Shown piece by piece: positions 35,186 through 44,270 of a stretch of 64,000 nt of DNA. The notes under the pieces were generated by a model, which did not search any database, was not told the origin of the DNA, and was given only the letters and a program-made list of their open reading frames with translations. Within the stretch, counting starts at the first letter, position 1. Every line of letters begins with the position of its first letter. Where the stretch lies: NCBI GenBank assembly GCA_965216025.1, contig CBDCEX010000015.1, forward strand, positions 461,857-525,856, given 5' to 3'. A program made the position numbers and the translations under genes. The stretch comes from JADFQT01 sp965216025. Lineage in GTDB: Bacteria; Chloroflexota; Dehalococcoidia; Lucifugimonadales; UBA3495.

Positions 35186-35369
35186 AAACGACCAGTCGAT
35201 CCCGTCACTTTTGGATTTGTGACTAAAGCTTATCCGAGTTGGAGCCTTATCCAAGATGGAACCCAGGCTTTCAGTGGAGGTCTGGGTTCCATCATTAACC
35301 AGCGGGAAAAACATGAAATGTCACTGTCCAAGAGACAGGGTCATCCTTTTGTAGAACGGCTGAATTTAT

Positions 35370-36266
35370 ATGGAAGTGTGGGCTCTCCAACTTTTTAACG
35401 GGCTCAGTTTGAGTTCCATCCTGCTGCTAATCGCCCTGGGTCTGGCGCTGTCTTTCGGCTTGATGAACGTCATCAACCTGGCCCACGGCGAGTTCATCAT
35501 GATCGGCGCCTATACCGTCTATGCTTTGCAGCAGGTATTCAGGCACTTCACCGGCAGCCCTTCTCCCGAAATCACTTTCTTGATTGCGATTCCCATATCC
35601 TTCCTGGTGGCCGGTGGCATAGGCTTGCTGGTGGAGCAATCACTCATCCGCTTCCTCTACCGCCGGCCCCTGGACACCCTGCTGGCAACCTGGGGAGTTG
35701 GGCTGTTTTTGCAACAGCTTGCCAGGTCCATCTTCGGCGCCCCCAATGTGCAGGTCGTGGCCCCGAGCTGGCTTGGCGGCGCCATCGCCATCACCACCGA
35801 CTTGGTACTGCCCTACAAGAGGCTTTTCATCATAGTCCTGGTTTTGGCCTGCATCGGTGGTCTTTACTGGTACATGTACCGTTCCAGCGAGGGACGGCGG
35901 ATGCGTGCCGTGATGCAGAACCGCGACATGGCCGCCAGCCTGGGGGTATCGACCCGTCGAGTAGACACTCTCACCTTTGCCCTGGGATCTGGGTTGGCCG
36001 GGCTGGCGGGTTGCGCCCTCACCTTGATCGGCCCCATCGGCCCTTCCCTGGGCACCTTCTATCTGGTAGATGCTTTTATAGTAGTTATTCTGGGCGGACT
36101 TGGTCAGATTCCCGGCACCATCCTGGCCGCTTTCGTCATCGGAATGCTGAATACGATCTTTGAGTTCGGGACCACCGCAGTGGTTGGCAAAGTGCTGGTC
36201 TTCGCGATGGTCATACTCTTCCTGCAATGGAGGCCCGCCGGGCTAATGGGCCAACGGGCGAGATAA
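35370..36266 (+). CDS. urtB: Urea ABC transporter permease UrtB
   Basis: 298-residue inner-membrane permease of the LivH type with about eight membrane segments. Motifs include LGLALSFGLMNVINLAHGEF near the N-terminus (the permease signature GLMNVINLAHGE) and RRMRAVMQNRDMAASLGVST followed by LAGLAGCALTLIGPIGPSLG, with the UrtB-typical GPIGPSLG-TFYLVDAFIVV. It lies 184 bases after urtA; that gap contains no obvious gene but could hold an attenuating hairpin that lets urtA be expressed at a higher level. Confidence 0.94.
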   Translation: MEVWALQLFNGLSLSSILLLIALGLALSFGLMNVINLAHGEFIMIGAYTVYALQQVFRHFTGSPSPEITFLIAIPISFLVAGGIGLLVEQSLIRFLYRRPLDTLLATWGVGLFLQQLARSIFGAPNVQVVAPSWLGGAIAITTDLVLPYKRLFIIVLVLACIGGLYWYMYRSSEGRRMRAVMQNRDMAASLGVSTRRVDTLTFALGSGLAGLAGCALTLIGPIGPSLGTFYLVDAFIVVILGGLGQIPGTILAAFVIGMLNTIFEFGTTAVVGKVLVFAMVILFLQWRPAGLMGQRAR

Positions 36267-36291
36267 GGATGACTTGGAAGCCGATGATTAG

Positions 36292-37419
36292 ATGATAAAA
36301 GCCATCCGTTCAACCCAATTTACTTCTCGCCTCGGCGGACCATTAGTCGGGATGCTGCCGTTTGTAGTCTTAGCGTTGGCGCTGCTGGTCGCGCCCTTAA
36401 TCCTGTCGGAATTCCGGCTTGGACTGCTGGGCAAATTTTTGACCTTCGCCATATTGGCCCTTTCCCTTAACCTGATCTGGGGCTACGCCGGCATGCTTAG
36501 CCTGGGGCAGGCAGTGTTCTTCGGGTTGGGTGCCTACGCCATGGCAATGTTTCTCAAGCTGGAAGCGGCTGGTGACAGGCTTCCCGATTTTATGTTCTGG
36601 AGCGGCCTGGAGACGCTTCCCCTTTTCTGGGCGCCCTTCAAATATGCTTGGTTTGCCCTGCCGATGACAATTATCATTCCGGCGGCCCTGGCCGGAGGGA
36701 TAGGCTACCTGGTATTTCGCAGCCGAATCACTGGGGTTTACTTTGCCCTAATCACCCAGGCCCTGGCCTTGATGGTCAGCATTCTGTTTGTTGGGCAGCA
36801 GCCGTACACCGGCGGCACCAACGGGATAACTAATTACAGCACCATTTTCGGGTTCCCGGTGGTCAGCGCGGAAACTCAGCTTGTCTTTTACTATGTGACC
36901 GTAGGCGTTTTGGTTTCCATATATCTATTGCTTCATTGGGTAGTGGCCTCCCGATTCGGCCGGTTGTTGGTGGCGATGCGGGACGACGAGAACCGGGTTC
37001 GCTTTATGGGTTATAACCCGGTGGTGTTGAAAACCTTGGTGTTCGCCGTCTCTGGCGGTATAGCCGGGGTGGCCGGAGCGTTGTACGTTCCTCAGGTGGG
37101 CATTATTTCTCCCAGCAACATGGGAATCTTACCCTCGATCGAGATCGCCGTATGGGTGGCGGTAGGTGGACGGGGAACCCTATTGGGACCAATAATTGGA
37201 GCGCTGCTGGTGAACAGCGCCAAGAGCGGGCTCAGCGAGTCCTTTCCAGCAATCTGGCAGTTCTTCCTTGGTGGGTTGTTCATTGGCGCCGTGCTGCTGT
37301 TCCCCAGCGGCATCATTGGCCTCTTTAGAAGGGAATCGCGGCAGCTGCCTCAGTGGCTTTCCCTACGGCGAGTACGTACCGCGATTCAGCAAGGAATTGG
37401 AGGAATGACCCGTTCATGA
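36292..37419 (+). CDS. urtC: Urea ABC transporter permease UrtC
   Basis: 375-residue LivM-type permease. N-terminal membrane segments are followed by LSLNLIWGYAGMLSLGQAVF and FFGLGAYAMAMFLKLE, the mid-protein RSRITGVYFALITQALALMV with GGTNGITNY, and the EAA-like loop VAMRDDENRVRFMGYNPVVL. The last segment ends FPSGIIGLFRR. The stop overlaps the urtD ATG (ATGA). Partners with UrtB to form the channel. Confidence 0.94.
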   Translation: MIKAIRSTQFTSRLGGPLVGMLPFVVLALALLVAPLILSEFRLGLLGKFLTFAILALSLNLIWGYAGMLSLGQAVFFGLGAYAMAMFLKLEAAGDRLPDFMFWSGLETLPLFWAPFKYAWFALPMTIIIPAALAGGIGYLVFRSRITGVYFALITQALALMVSILFVGQQPYTGGTNGITNYSTIFGFPVVSAETQLVFYYVTVGVLVSIYLLLHWVVASRFGRLLVAMRDDENRVRFMGYNPVVLKTLVFAVSGGIAGVAGALYVPQVGIISPSNMGILPSIEIAVWVAVGGRGTLLGPIIGALLVNSAKSGLSESFPAIWQFFLGGLFIGAVLLFPSGIIGLFRRESRQLPQWLSLRRVRTAIQQGIGGMTRS

Positions 37420-38225
37420 CCGAACACATTCTTGATGTTGAGGCCTTAACTGTCAGCTTTGATGGTTTTGTTGTGCTGGACGATCTGGACTTTACCCTGG
37501 ACTACGGGGAATTGCGTTTCCTGATTGGGCCCAACGGGGCCGGAAAAACCACCCTCTTGGACCTGATTACCGGCAAGACTCGGCCCGACCGCGGCAAACT
37601 CATTTTTGACGGGAAGACCGGCCTGACCAAGCGGCAGGAGCATGACCTGGTGCGGCTGGGGATAGGGCGCAAGTTTCAGACTCCAACCGTCTTCAGCAGT
37701 TTGACGGTGTACCAGAATCTGGAGGTGGCCATAGGCTACCGCAGTCGGGTCACCGCCATGTTTCGGCGAATAAAGAGCGATGAGGTTGATCGGATTCACA
37801 CCACATTGGAGCAGGTTGGGCTAACCGACCGGGCCCAGGTCCAGGCCGGGTCCCTGTCCCACGGCGAGAAGCAGTGGCTGGAAATTAGCATGCTCCTGGT
37901 GCAGGAACCCCAACTGTTGCTCCTGGATGAGCCGGTGGCGGGCATGACGCGACGGGAGCGGAACCGTACCGGAGAGTTGTTGCAGGACATTGGACGCGAC
38001 CGCACGGTGCTGGTGGTCGAACACGACATGGAGTTCGTGCGGCGCTTCGCTCAAAAGGTAACTGTTTTGCATCAGGGCAAGGTCTTGAGTGAGGGTTCGG
38101 TCGAGATGGTGCAACAAGACCCCCAGGTGGTGAAGGCATATTTGGGACGCAGCAGAGTCCTACATGCCAATGGAGCCAGACCGGCTGAAGAAGACTCGGC
38201 AGAAGCGGAGCCTGCCCGCAGTTAG
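37416..38225 (+). CDS. urtD: Urea ABC transporter ATPase UrtD
   Basis: 269-residue LivG-type ATPase. Walker A GPNGAGKTTLLDLITG, Q-loop region IGRKFQTPTVFSSLTVYQNL, signature LSHGEKQWLEISMLL and Walker B LLLLDEPVAGM, followed by the H-loop VVEHDMEFVR. I chose the ATG at 37416 (MTEHILDVE) because it overlaps the urtC stop and begins the conserved fold; an upstream frame start at 37353 would lie within urtC. The last 25 residues are an acidic, Ala-rich tail. Confidence 0.94.
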   Translation: MTEHILDVEALTVSFDGFVVLDDLDFTLDYGELRFLIGPNGAGKTTLLDLITGKTRPDRGKLIFDGKTGLTKRQEHDLVRLGIGRKFQTPTVFSSLTVYQNLEVAIGYRSRVTAMFRRIKSDEVDRIHTTLEQVGLTDRAQVQAGSLSHGEKQWLEISMLLVQEPQLLLLDEPVAGMTRRERNRTGELLQDIGRDRTVLVVEHDMEFVRRFAQKVTVLHQGKVLSEGSVEMVQQDPQVVKAYLGRSRVLHANGARPAEEDSAEAEPARS

Positions 38226-38249
38226 TAGACCTATTCCGGGGAGAACCAT

Positions 38250-38954
38250 ATGCTCTTAGTCGAATCTCTCTCAGTAGCCTATGGGCAGAGTCAGGTGCTC
38301 TTTGATGTGACTCTGGACGTACCAGCGGGGCAGGTGGTCTGTCTGATGGGACGCAATGGTGTGGGCAAGACCACGCTGCTCAAGTCTATAATGGGGTTGC
38401 TCCGCCCCCGCAGTGGCAAGGTGAGCTTTTTGGATGCCAACATTACAAGCTGGCCTTCCCAAAAAAGGGCTCGCGCTGAAATTGGATATGTGCCTCAGGG
38501 CCGCCATATTTTTCCCTTCCTAAATGTCCACGAGAATCTGCTAATGGGATTGGAGGGCACCAAGGCTAAAAAGTCCAGCAACCTGGAAGCCATAGAGGAA
38601 ATGTACTCTCTATTCCCAGCCCTCCAGGTCTACACAGCGAAAGCGGCGGGTACTCTCAGTGGTGGACAGCAGCAGCAGCTAGCACTGGCCAGGGCATTGG
38701 TCCGCCGGCCCCGGTTGCTGTTGCTGGACGAGCCTACTGAAGGGTTGCAGCCCTCCATTGTGCAAGAAATTGAGGATTTGATTCAGGGGTTGCGGGAGCA
38801 GCAAGGTACCAGCATTTTGCTGGTGGAGCAGTCTCTGGATTTTGCCCTGTCTGTCGCTGACCACTGTTTCCTAATGGAAAAGGGGGAAATCGTCCTGGAA
38901 GGGCCAACCAACACCCTCGACCAGAGTTTGATGCGTGAATATCTGGCGGTTTAA
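38250..38954 (+). CDS. urtE: Urea ABC transporter ATPase UrtE
   Basis: 234-residue LivF-type ATPase. Walker A GRNGVGKTTLLKSIMG, then IGYVPQGRHIFPFLNVHENL (Q-loop), the signature LSGGQQQQLALARAL, Walker B LLLLDEPTEGLQPSIVQEIE and H-loop ILLVEQSLDFAL. GGGGAGAA precedes the ATG. UrtD and UrtE together energise UrtBC. Confidence 0.94.
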   Translation: MLLVESLSVAYGQSQVLFDVTLDVPAGQVVCLMGRNGVGKTTLLKSIMGLLRPRSGKVSFLDANITSWPSQKRARAEIGYVPQGRHIFPFLNVHENLLMGLEGTKAKKSSNLEAIEEMYSLFPALQVYTAKAAGTLSGGQQQQLALARALVRRPRLLLLDEPTEGLQPSIVQEIEDLIQGLREQQGTSILLVEQSLDFALSVADHCFLMEKGEIVLEGPTNTLDQSLMREYLAV

Positions 38955-38993
38955 TCGGGCTCGAAATTACCGGCTCCTTGGATAAGCCAAGTC

Positions 38994-39296
38994 ATGATGC
39001 TCACTCCCCGGGAAGTGGAAAAGCTGTTAATTTATGTGGCCGCCGATCTGGCCCGCAAGCGGCGGGCTAGAGGTCTCCAGCTCAATGTCCCGGAATCCAT
39101 TGCCCTCATCACCGAAGCTCTTTTAGAGGGAGCCCGCGACGGAAAATCGGTAGCCGAAGTTATGACCCTGGGCCGGGAGGTGCTGACCCGGGAAGACGTA
39201 ATGGAGGGAGTGCCCGAGCTGGTAACCCTGGTGCAAGTGGAGGCCACTTTCCCGGATGGGACCAAGCTGGTGTCTTGCCACGACCCAATAGTGTAG
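38994..39296 (+). CDS. ureA: Urease gamma subunit
   Basis: 100 residues, the standard size. LTPREVEKLLIYVAADLARK, then LNVPESIALITEALLEGARD, the motif LTREDVMEGVPELV and the end VEATFPDGTKLVSCHDPIV are all UreA signatures. Two Met codons start the protein (38994 and 38997). UreA is the smallest of three structural subunits that form the (UreABC)3 urease. It follows urtE by 39 bases, so import and hydrolysis genes share a transcript. glnA comes next in place of the usual ureB. Confidence 0.95.
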   Translation: MMLTPREVEKLLIYVAADLARKRRARGLQLNVPESIALITEALLEGARDGKSVAEVMTLGREVLTREDVMEGVPELVTLVQVEATFPDGTKLVSCHDPIV

Positions 39297-39390
39297 CTTT
39301 GCGCATTCGAAAAATTATTTACTCGGCAGAAGGCGCCCGGGGCTTTCGCGGACCCTTGGTTTTTCTGCCTCAATATTCGGAGGGCTGATC

Positions 39391-40728
39391 ATGACGGAAG
39401 ATCGGGAAGCAACTCGTGACCACGTACTACGGGAGGCTAGAGCACAAGACATCAAATTCGTTCGCCTGTGGTTTACCGATATACTGGGTAATCTGAAGGG
39501 TTTTGCCATCAAAGTAGATGATCTTGAGGATGCTATAGAGCAGGGCGTGGGATTCGACGGGTCGGCCATCGAAGGCTTTGCGCGCTCCTACGAAAACGAC
39601 ATGCGGACCTTCCCCGACCCCAGCACCTTCACCTTGCTGCCCTGGCGGCCCCGGCAAAATGCGGTGGCTCGCATGTTCTGTGATATTCGCCGCCCCGGGG
39701 GCGAGCCTTTCATCGGCGACCCCCGCTATGCGCTGGAGCGCAATTTACGCCGGCTGGCAGAAATGGGATTCACCTACAATGTGGGTACTGAGCTGGAATT
39801 CTTTTATCTGAAGAACTCCGACACTCCGGAATTACTCGACCGTAACGGGTATTTCGACCAGCTTTCCAGCCAGCCGGCCAGCGATCTGCGCCGGGACACC
39901 GTGCTCAACCTGGAGGAGATGGGCATTCCGGTCAAGTACTCTCATCATGAGGCAGCACCGAGTCAGCATGAGATCGACCTGCAACACACGGATGCCCTCA
40001 CGATGGCAGATAGTGTAGTGTCTGCCCGGCTACTCATCAAGGAGTTGGCCCAGCTTCGGGGAGTCCACGCCTCTTTCATGCCTAAACCAATTTCCAGTGT
40101 TAACGGCTCAGGGATGCACATCCACCAGTCCCTGTTCCAGGGGGATAGCAACGCCTTCTACGATGCCGACGATGAGCATTATCTTTCCCTGACCGGTAAG
40201 CGTTTCATCGCTGGTTTAATTCAGCATGCTCCGGAAATCACCCTGGTCACCAACCAGTGGGTCAACTCCTACAAGCGTTTGGTGCCTGGCTATGAGGCTC
40301 CGGTGTACGTAACATGGTCTCACGTTAATCGGTCCGACCTGATCCGTGTACCAGCCTACAAGCCTGGATACACCACCTCGGTACGAATTGAGTATCGGGC
40401 GCCAGACCCGGCGTGCAACCCTTATCTGGCGTTTAGCGCCATGCTTGCCGCCGGCATGAAGGGAATTCAGGAAGAATATCCGGTGCCTCCGCCGGTGGTG
40501 GGTAACGTCTTTGACATGTCGGCCCAACGCCGGCAGTCGTTGAACATCAAAACCCTGCCCGGCAGCCTGGGCGAGGCCATCATCCTGGCAGAACGGAGTG
40601 ATCTGCTCCAGGAAGCCCTGGGCGACCATATCTTCAACAGTCTCATCCGGAATAAGGAAATTGAATGGGAGGAGTACCGGTCTACAGTCACCGACTACGA
40701 AATCTCCCGCTATCTCCCGGTTCTATAA
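39391..40728 (+). CDS. glnA: Glutamine synthetase type I (GSI-alpha-like)
   Basis: Condenses ammonium with glutamate using ATP. 445 residues. The N-terminal beta-grasp has KFVRLWFTDILGNLKGFAIK, followed by the Mg-binding and active-site motifs VGFDGSAIEGFARSYENDM, YNVGTELEFFYL, KYSHHEAAPSQHEIDLQHTD, NGSGMHIHQSLF, NSYKRLVPGYEAPVYVTWSH and EYRAPDPACNPYLAFSAMLA. It lacks the extra insertion and the adenylylation-site Tyr motif of GSI-beta, in line with its shorter length. Regulation by adenylylation is therefore unlikely. Its place between ureA and ureB is unusual and ties ammonium released by urease directly to assimilation. Confidence 0.95.
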   Translation: MTEDREATRDHVLREARAQDIKFVRLWFTDILGNLKGFAIKVDDLEDAIEQGVGFDGSAIEGFARSYENDMRTFPDPSTFTLLPWRPRQNAVARMFCDIRRPGGEPFIGDPRYALERNLRRLAEMGFTYNVGTELEFFYLKNSDTPELLDRNGYFDQLSSQPASDLRRDTVLNLEEMGIPVKYSHHEAAPSQHEIDLQHTDALTMADSVVSARLLIKELAQLRGVHASFMPKPISSVNGSGMHIHQSLFQGDSNAFYDADDEHYLSLTGKRFIAGLIQHAPEITLVTNQWVNSYKRLVPGYEAPVYVTWSHVNRSDLIRVPAYKPGYTTSVRIEYRAPDPACNPYLAFSAMLAAGMKGIQEEYPVPPPVVGNVFDMSAQRRQSLNIKTLPGSLGEAIILAERSDLLQEALGDHIFNSLIRNKEIEWEEYRSTVTDYEISRYLPVL

Positions 40729-40761
40729 CCCGCTGGTGATTAGGCGACAGGAGATATATTT

Positions 40762-41172
40762 ATGGCTGGTGAAACGGCCCACTACCTGCTGGCTGATGAG
40801 CCAATCGAGATTAACCGGGGGCGCCCCACCATAACATTGAACGTTTGGAACACGGGCGACCGGGCCATCCAGGTTGGTTCCCATTTTCACTTCTTCGAGG
40901 TAAACCGGGCGCTACGCTTCGACCGCTCGTCAACCTTTGGGATGCGTCTAAACATACCCGCCGGCACCGCGGCCCGCTTCGAACCCGGTGACCGGAAAGA
41001 AGTCTCTTTGGTAGCCATTGGAGGCGCCAGGCAAGTAAGTGGGCTGAACGGCTTAACCAACGGTAGCCTGGACGAGCCGGGGGGTCGGGCCGAGGCCTTG
41101 GCCAAGATGTCCCAGCGGGGTTTTGCCGACCTTCCCTCGACCGACTCCCAGGCAGACTCCCCGGAGCAATAG
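40762..41172 (+). CDS. ureB: Urease beta subunit
   Basis: 136 residues. The conserved core is INRGRPTITLNVWNTGDRAI, QVGSHFHFFEVNRALRFDRS, GMRLNIPAGTAARFEPGDRK and VSLVAIGGARQVSGLNGLTN. The C-terminal ~35 residues beyond the fold (DEPGGRAEALAKMSQRGFAD and on) are longer than in minimal UreB. ACAGGAG lies ahead of the ATG. The ureC start follows within two bases of its stop. Confidence 0.95.
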   Translation: MAGETAHYLLADEPIEINRGRPTITLNVWNTGDRAIQVGSHFHFFEVNRALRFDRSSTFGMRLNIPAGTAARFEPGDRKEVSLVAIGGARQVSGLNGLTNGSLDEPGGRAEALAKMSQRGFADLPSTDSQADSPEQ

Positions 41173-41173
41173 C

Positions 41174-42892
41174 ATGGCCGAGATTAGCCGCCGTCAATAC
41201 GCCGAACTCTATGGTCCCACGGTAGGTGACCGCTTCAAACTGGCCGACACTGCCCTGATCTGCCAGATTGAACGGGACCTGCTTACTTATGGCGATGAGC
41301 TGGTTTTTGGCGGCGGTAAAACTGCCCGGGACGGCATGGGGCAGGCATCTGCGGTCACCAACCGCGGCGGCGCCCTTGACCTGGTCATCACCAATGCTAT
41401 AGTCATGGACCCGCTGCTGGGCATTATCAAAGCCGACATCGGGGTTAAGGCCGGACGCATCGTTGGTATCGGCAAATCAGGCAATCCCGGAATAATGGAT
41501 GGGGTGGACCCGGCGCTGATAGTAGGGCCCGGCACTGAAGTCATCGCCGGTGAGCATCTAATTGCCACCCCCGGCGGTATCGACGCCCACATTCATATGA
41601 TTTCCCCCCAGCAGGTATACCATGCCCTGTCCAACGGAATAACCACCATGCTTGGAGGTGGCACCGGTCCCGCCGACGGCACCAAGGCCACCACCTGCAC
41701 CCCGGGGCCGTGGTACATTCACCGGATGCTGGAAGCGGCGGAGGGTCTGCCGGTCAATTGGGGCGTAATGGGGAAGGGAAACGCCAGCGAGTCCGCTCCT
41801 CTGGAGGAACAGATTGCGGCCGGGGCCAGCGGCCTGAAGCTGCATGAGGACTGGGGCACTACTCCAGCGGCCATCGATTGCTGCTTGCGGGTGGCCGACG
41901 CCCACGATGTGCCGGTGGCGATTCACACCGACACCCTCAACGAGGCAGGCTTCCTTGAGGACACTATTGCCGCCATCGATGGGCGCACGATTCACACCTA
42001 CCATACCGAAGGAGCCGGGGGCGGCCATGCGCCGGATATTATCCGCATCGCCGGCGAGCTTAATGTGCTGCCCTCTTCCACCAATCCCACCCGGCCCTAC
42101 ACAGTGAACACGCTGGCCGAGCACATGGACATGCTCATGGTATGTCATCATCTGAACCCCGGTGTTCCCGAGGATGTGGCCTTCGCCGAAAGCCGCATTC
42201 GCCCGGAAACTATGGCTGCCGAGGATGTATTGCATGACCTGGGGGTTCTCAGCATCTATTCCTCCGATTCCCAGGCAATGGGCCGGGTGGGTGAGAATTT
42301 TACACGCCTGTTCCAGACGGCGGACAAAATGCGGCAGATGAAGGGGAAGCTGGCCGAGGATGCACCGGAGCACGATAACTTTAGGGTGCTGCGATATCTG
42401 GCCAAGCTCACCATCAACCCCGCCATCGCTCATGGAATTTCTCACCTGGTGGGTTCTATTGCCCCGGGAAAGATGGCGGATATTGTCCTCTGGCCGGTGG
42501 GCAGCTTCGGGGCCAAGCCCAAGATGATTATCAAGGGCGGGATGGTAAACTGGTCGGTAATGGGAGACCCCAACGGCTCCATTCCCACGGTGGAGCCGAC
42601 CTTCTACCGACCCATGTTCGGCAGCTACGGCGCGGCCAATGCCCAGACCTGCATCACGTTTCTGTCAGGCCAGGCATACGAGCTGGGAGTGCACCAGCAG
42701 CTGGGGTTGAAACGGCTGGTGGAGCCGGTAAAAGGCTGCCGCACCATTACCAAGCGGCAAATGGTTCGCAACGATAGGTTGCCCCTTATCGAAGTTGACC
42801 CGGAAACCTACCAGGTGCGGGTGGATGGAGAGTTAGCCACTGTGCCCCCGGCAGAGCGCCTGAGCCTGGCCCAACTTTACTTCCTGGTATAG
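41174..42892 (+). CDS. ureC: Urease alpha (catalytic) subunit
   Basis: 572 residues from the ATG at 41174 (MAEISRRQYAELYGPTVGDR), chosen over an open upstream extension that lies inside ureB. Holds the di-nickel site: His pair in AHIHMISPQQ (about 137-139), the Lys to be carbamylated in GASGLKLHEDWG (Lys222), HTDTLNEAGFLEDT, TYHTEGAGGGHAPDI, the flap MVCHHLNPGVPEDVAFAESR, and the Asp ligand in SIYSSDSQAMGRVGE. All key residues are present, so it should be an active urease once nickel is inserted by UreDFG. Ends LAQLYFLV. Confidence 0.97.
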   Translation: MAEISRRQYAELYGPTVGDRFKLADTALICQIERDLLTYGDELVFGGGKTARDGMGQASAVTNRGGALDLVITNAIVMDPLLGIIKADIGVKAGRIVGIGKSGNPGIMDGVDPALIVGPGTEVIAGEHLIATPGGIDAHIHMISPQQVYHALSNGITTMLGGGTGPADGTKATTCTPGPWYIHRMLEAAEGLPVNWGVMGKGNASESAPLEEQIAAGASGLKLHEDWGTTPAAIDCCLRVADAHDVPVAIHTDTLNEAGFLEDTIAAIDGRTIHTYHTEGAGGGHAPDIIRIAGELNVLPSSTNPTRPYTVNTLAEHMDMLMVCHHLNPGVPEDVAFAESRIRPETMAAEDVLHDLGVLSIYSSDSQAMGRVGENFTRLFQTADKMRQMKGKLAEDAPEHDNFRVLRYLAKLTINPAIAHGISHLVGSIAPGKMADIVLWPVGSFGAKPKMIIKGGMVNWSVMGDPNGSIPTVEPTFYRPMFGSYGAANAQTCITFLSGQAYELGVHQQLGLKRLVEPVKGCRTITKRQMVRNDRLPLIEVDPETYQVRVDGELATVPPAERLSLAQLYFLV

Positions 42893-42915
42893 ACTCCCAA
42901 CCTGAACCTCCACTC

Positions 42916-43620
42916 ATGTCAATGTTTGATGCCAACTTGTTCGGGTTTCTATCCGCCCTGCAATTAGCTGACTCCTTTTTCCCCACTGGAATGTACGCTC
43001 ATTCCCAGGGTCTGGAAGGAATGGTGCACCGGGGCCTGGTAAGCAGTCCCAGTGACGTGGAGGAATTCCAGAGAAACCAGTTTACCTGGTCAGTGCTGCC
43101 TTCGGACGGGGTAGCTTTGCTCAACAGCCATCGGTCCGCAATCAGAGGAGACCTGGCTACCATATTAGCCATCGATCAACTGCTGTCTGCCCTGAAACTC
43201 CCCTCAGAGCTGAGAGCAGTCTCGGTTCAGGTTGGTCATCGGCTGCTCGATGAAACGGTCCCCTTCGTTTCCCACCGGCTCCATGGCGACTATAGGGCCA
43301 AAGTAGCCACGCAGGAAGCGCCGGGCAATGGGGCTGTCGCCTTGGGTGTCGTAGCCTTCAGCCTCAACATTCCGGAAGAGCCGGCCTTGATGGTGTTTTG
43401 TCACAGCCACGCAACCTCGGTTCTCGGCGCCGCATTGCGTCTGTTGCCCATGACCCATGTCGATGCCCAGGGTATCCATCACCGCTTGCATTCTTTGTTA
43501 ATGGATCAGATTCAAGAAATCCGCGAGCGTTCCTGGGAAGAGATTATAGCATTCACGCCAGAGCTGGATGTAGCGGCCATGGGCCATGAATCCGACGAGC
43601 TGCGGATGTTCGCAAGCTAG
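42916..43620 (+). CDS. ureF: Urease accessory protein UreF
   Basis: 234 residues, mostly helical. The N-terminal ALQLADSFFPTGMYAHSQGL is the UreF signature (Q-L-x-D-S-x-F-P-x-G-x-x-x-H-S-x-G-L-E). Later ATSVLGAALRLLPMTHVDAQ and HRLHSLLMDQI match the C-terminal part. UreF bridges UreD on apo-urease and the UreG GTPase. It lies between ureC and ureG. There is no ureE (nickel chaperone) in the cluster, which is common in some lineages. Confidence 0.93.
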   Translation: MSMFDANLFGFLSALQLADSFFPTGMYAHSQGLEGMVHRGLVSSPSDVEEFQRNQFTWSVLPSDGVALLNSHRSAIRGDLATILAIDQLLSALKLPSELRAVSVQVGHRLLDETVPFVSHRLHGDYRAKVATQEAPGNGAVALGVVAFSLNIPEEPALMVFCHSHATSVLGAALRLLPMTHVDAQGIHHRLHSLLMDQIQEIRERSWEEIIAFTPELDVAAMGHESDELRMFAS

Positions 43621-43640
43621 GTCCAGATAGGAGGCAGTCC

Positions 43641-44270
43641 ATGATAGGCAAGATCCCTCGTATCGGAGTAGGGGGACCGGTAGGGGCAGGCAAGACTGCC
43701 CTCATTGAGGCGATGGTCCCTCGCCTTATCGGTTTTGGGCTGCGACCCTTGATTATTACCAACGACATTTTCACCCGGGAGGACGCCGACCATGCCCGCC
43801 GCACTCTAGCTGGTGTGCTTGAGGAGGGACGCATACGGGGAGTGGAAACCGGAGCCTGTCCCCATACCGCGGTGCGGGAAGACCCCACTCTCAACCTCCT
43901 GGCGGTGGAGGAATTAACTGCCTCGTTTCCCGATAGCGATCTCATCCTCATTGAAAGTGGTGGTGATAACCTTACCCTTACTTTCAGCCCGGCCCTGGCC
44001 GACTACCAAATCTATGTCATTGATGTGGCCGCTGGAGACAAGATACCCCGCAAGCGCGGGCAGGGCATTACCCAGACTGACTTGCTGGTAATTAACAAAA
44101 CTGACCTGGCCCCTTACGTTGGAGCCGACCTGGAAGTCATGGGTCGAGACGCTGAGATGGTCCGAGGCGGCAAGCCATTTCTGTTCACCAACTGCCGCAC
44201 CGGTGATGGAGTGGATGAAGTCTTGAAAAATGTGCTGGAGGCCCCAGGTGTTGGTGCAATCCACCACTGA
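43641..44270 (+). CDS. ureG: Urease accessory GTPase UreG
   Basis: 209-residue SIMIBI GTPase that delivers nickel. P-loop GVGGPVGAGKTALIEAMVPR, ITNDIFTREDADHARRTLAG, the metal-binding Cys-Pro-His in VETGACPHTAVRED, ESGGDNLTLTFSPALADY, then IYVIDVAAGDKIPRKRGQGI and the guanine-specificity motif LLVINKTDLAPYVG. GATAGGAGGCAG upstream is a good ribosome-binding site. ureD starts inside its 3' end. Confidence 0.96.
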   Translation: MIGKIPRIGVGGPVGAGKTALIEAMVPRLIGFGLRPLIITNDIFTREDADHARRTLAGVLEEGRIRGVETGACPHTAVREDPTLNLLAVEELTASFPDSDLILIESGGDNLTLTFSPALADYQIYVIDVAAGDKIPRKRGQGITQTDLLVINKTDLAPYVGADLEVMGRDAEMVRGGKPFLFTNCRTGDGVDEVLKNVLEAPGVGAIHH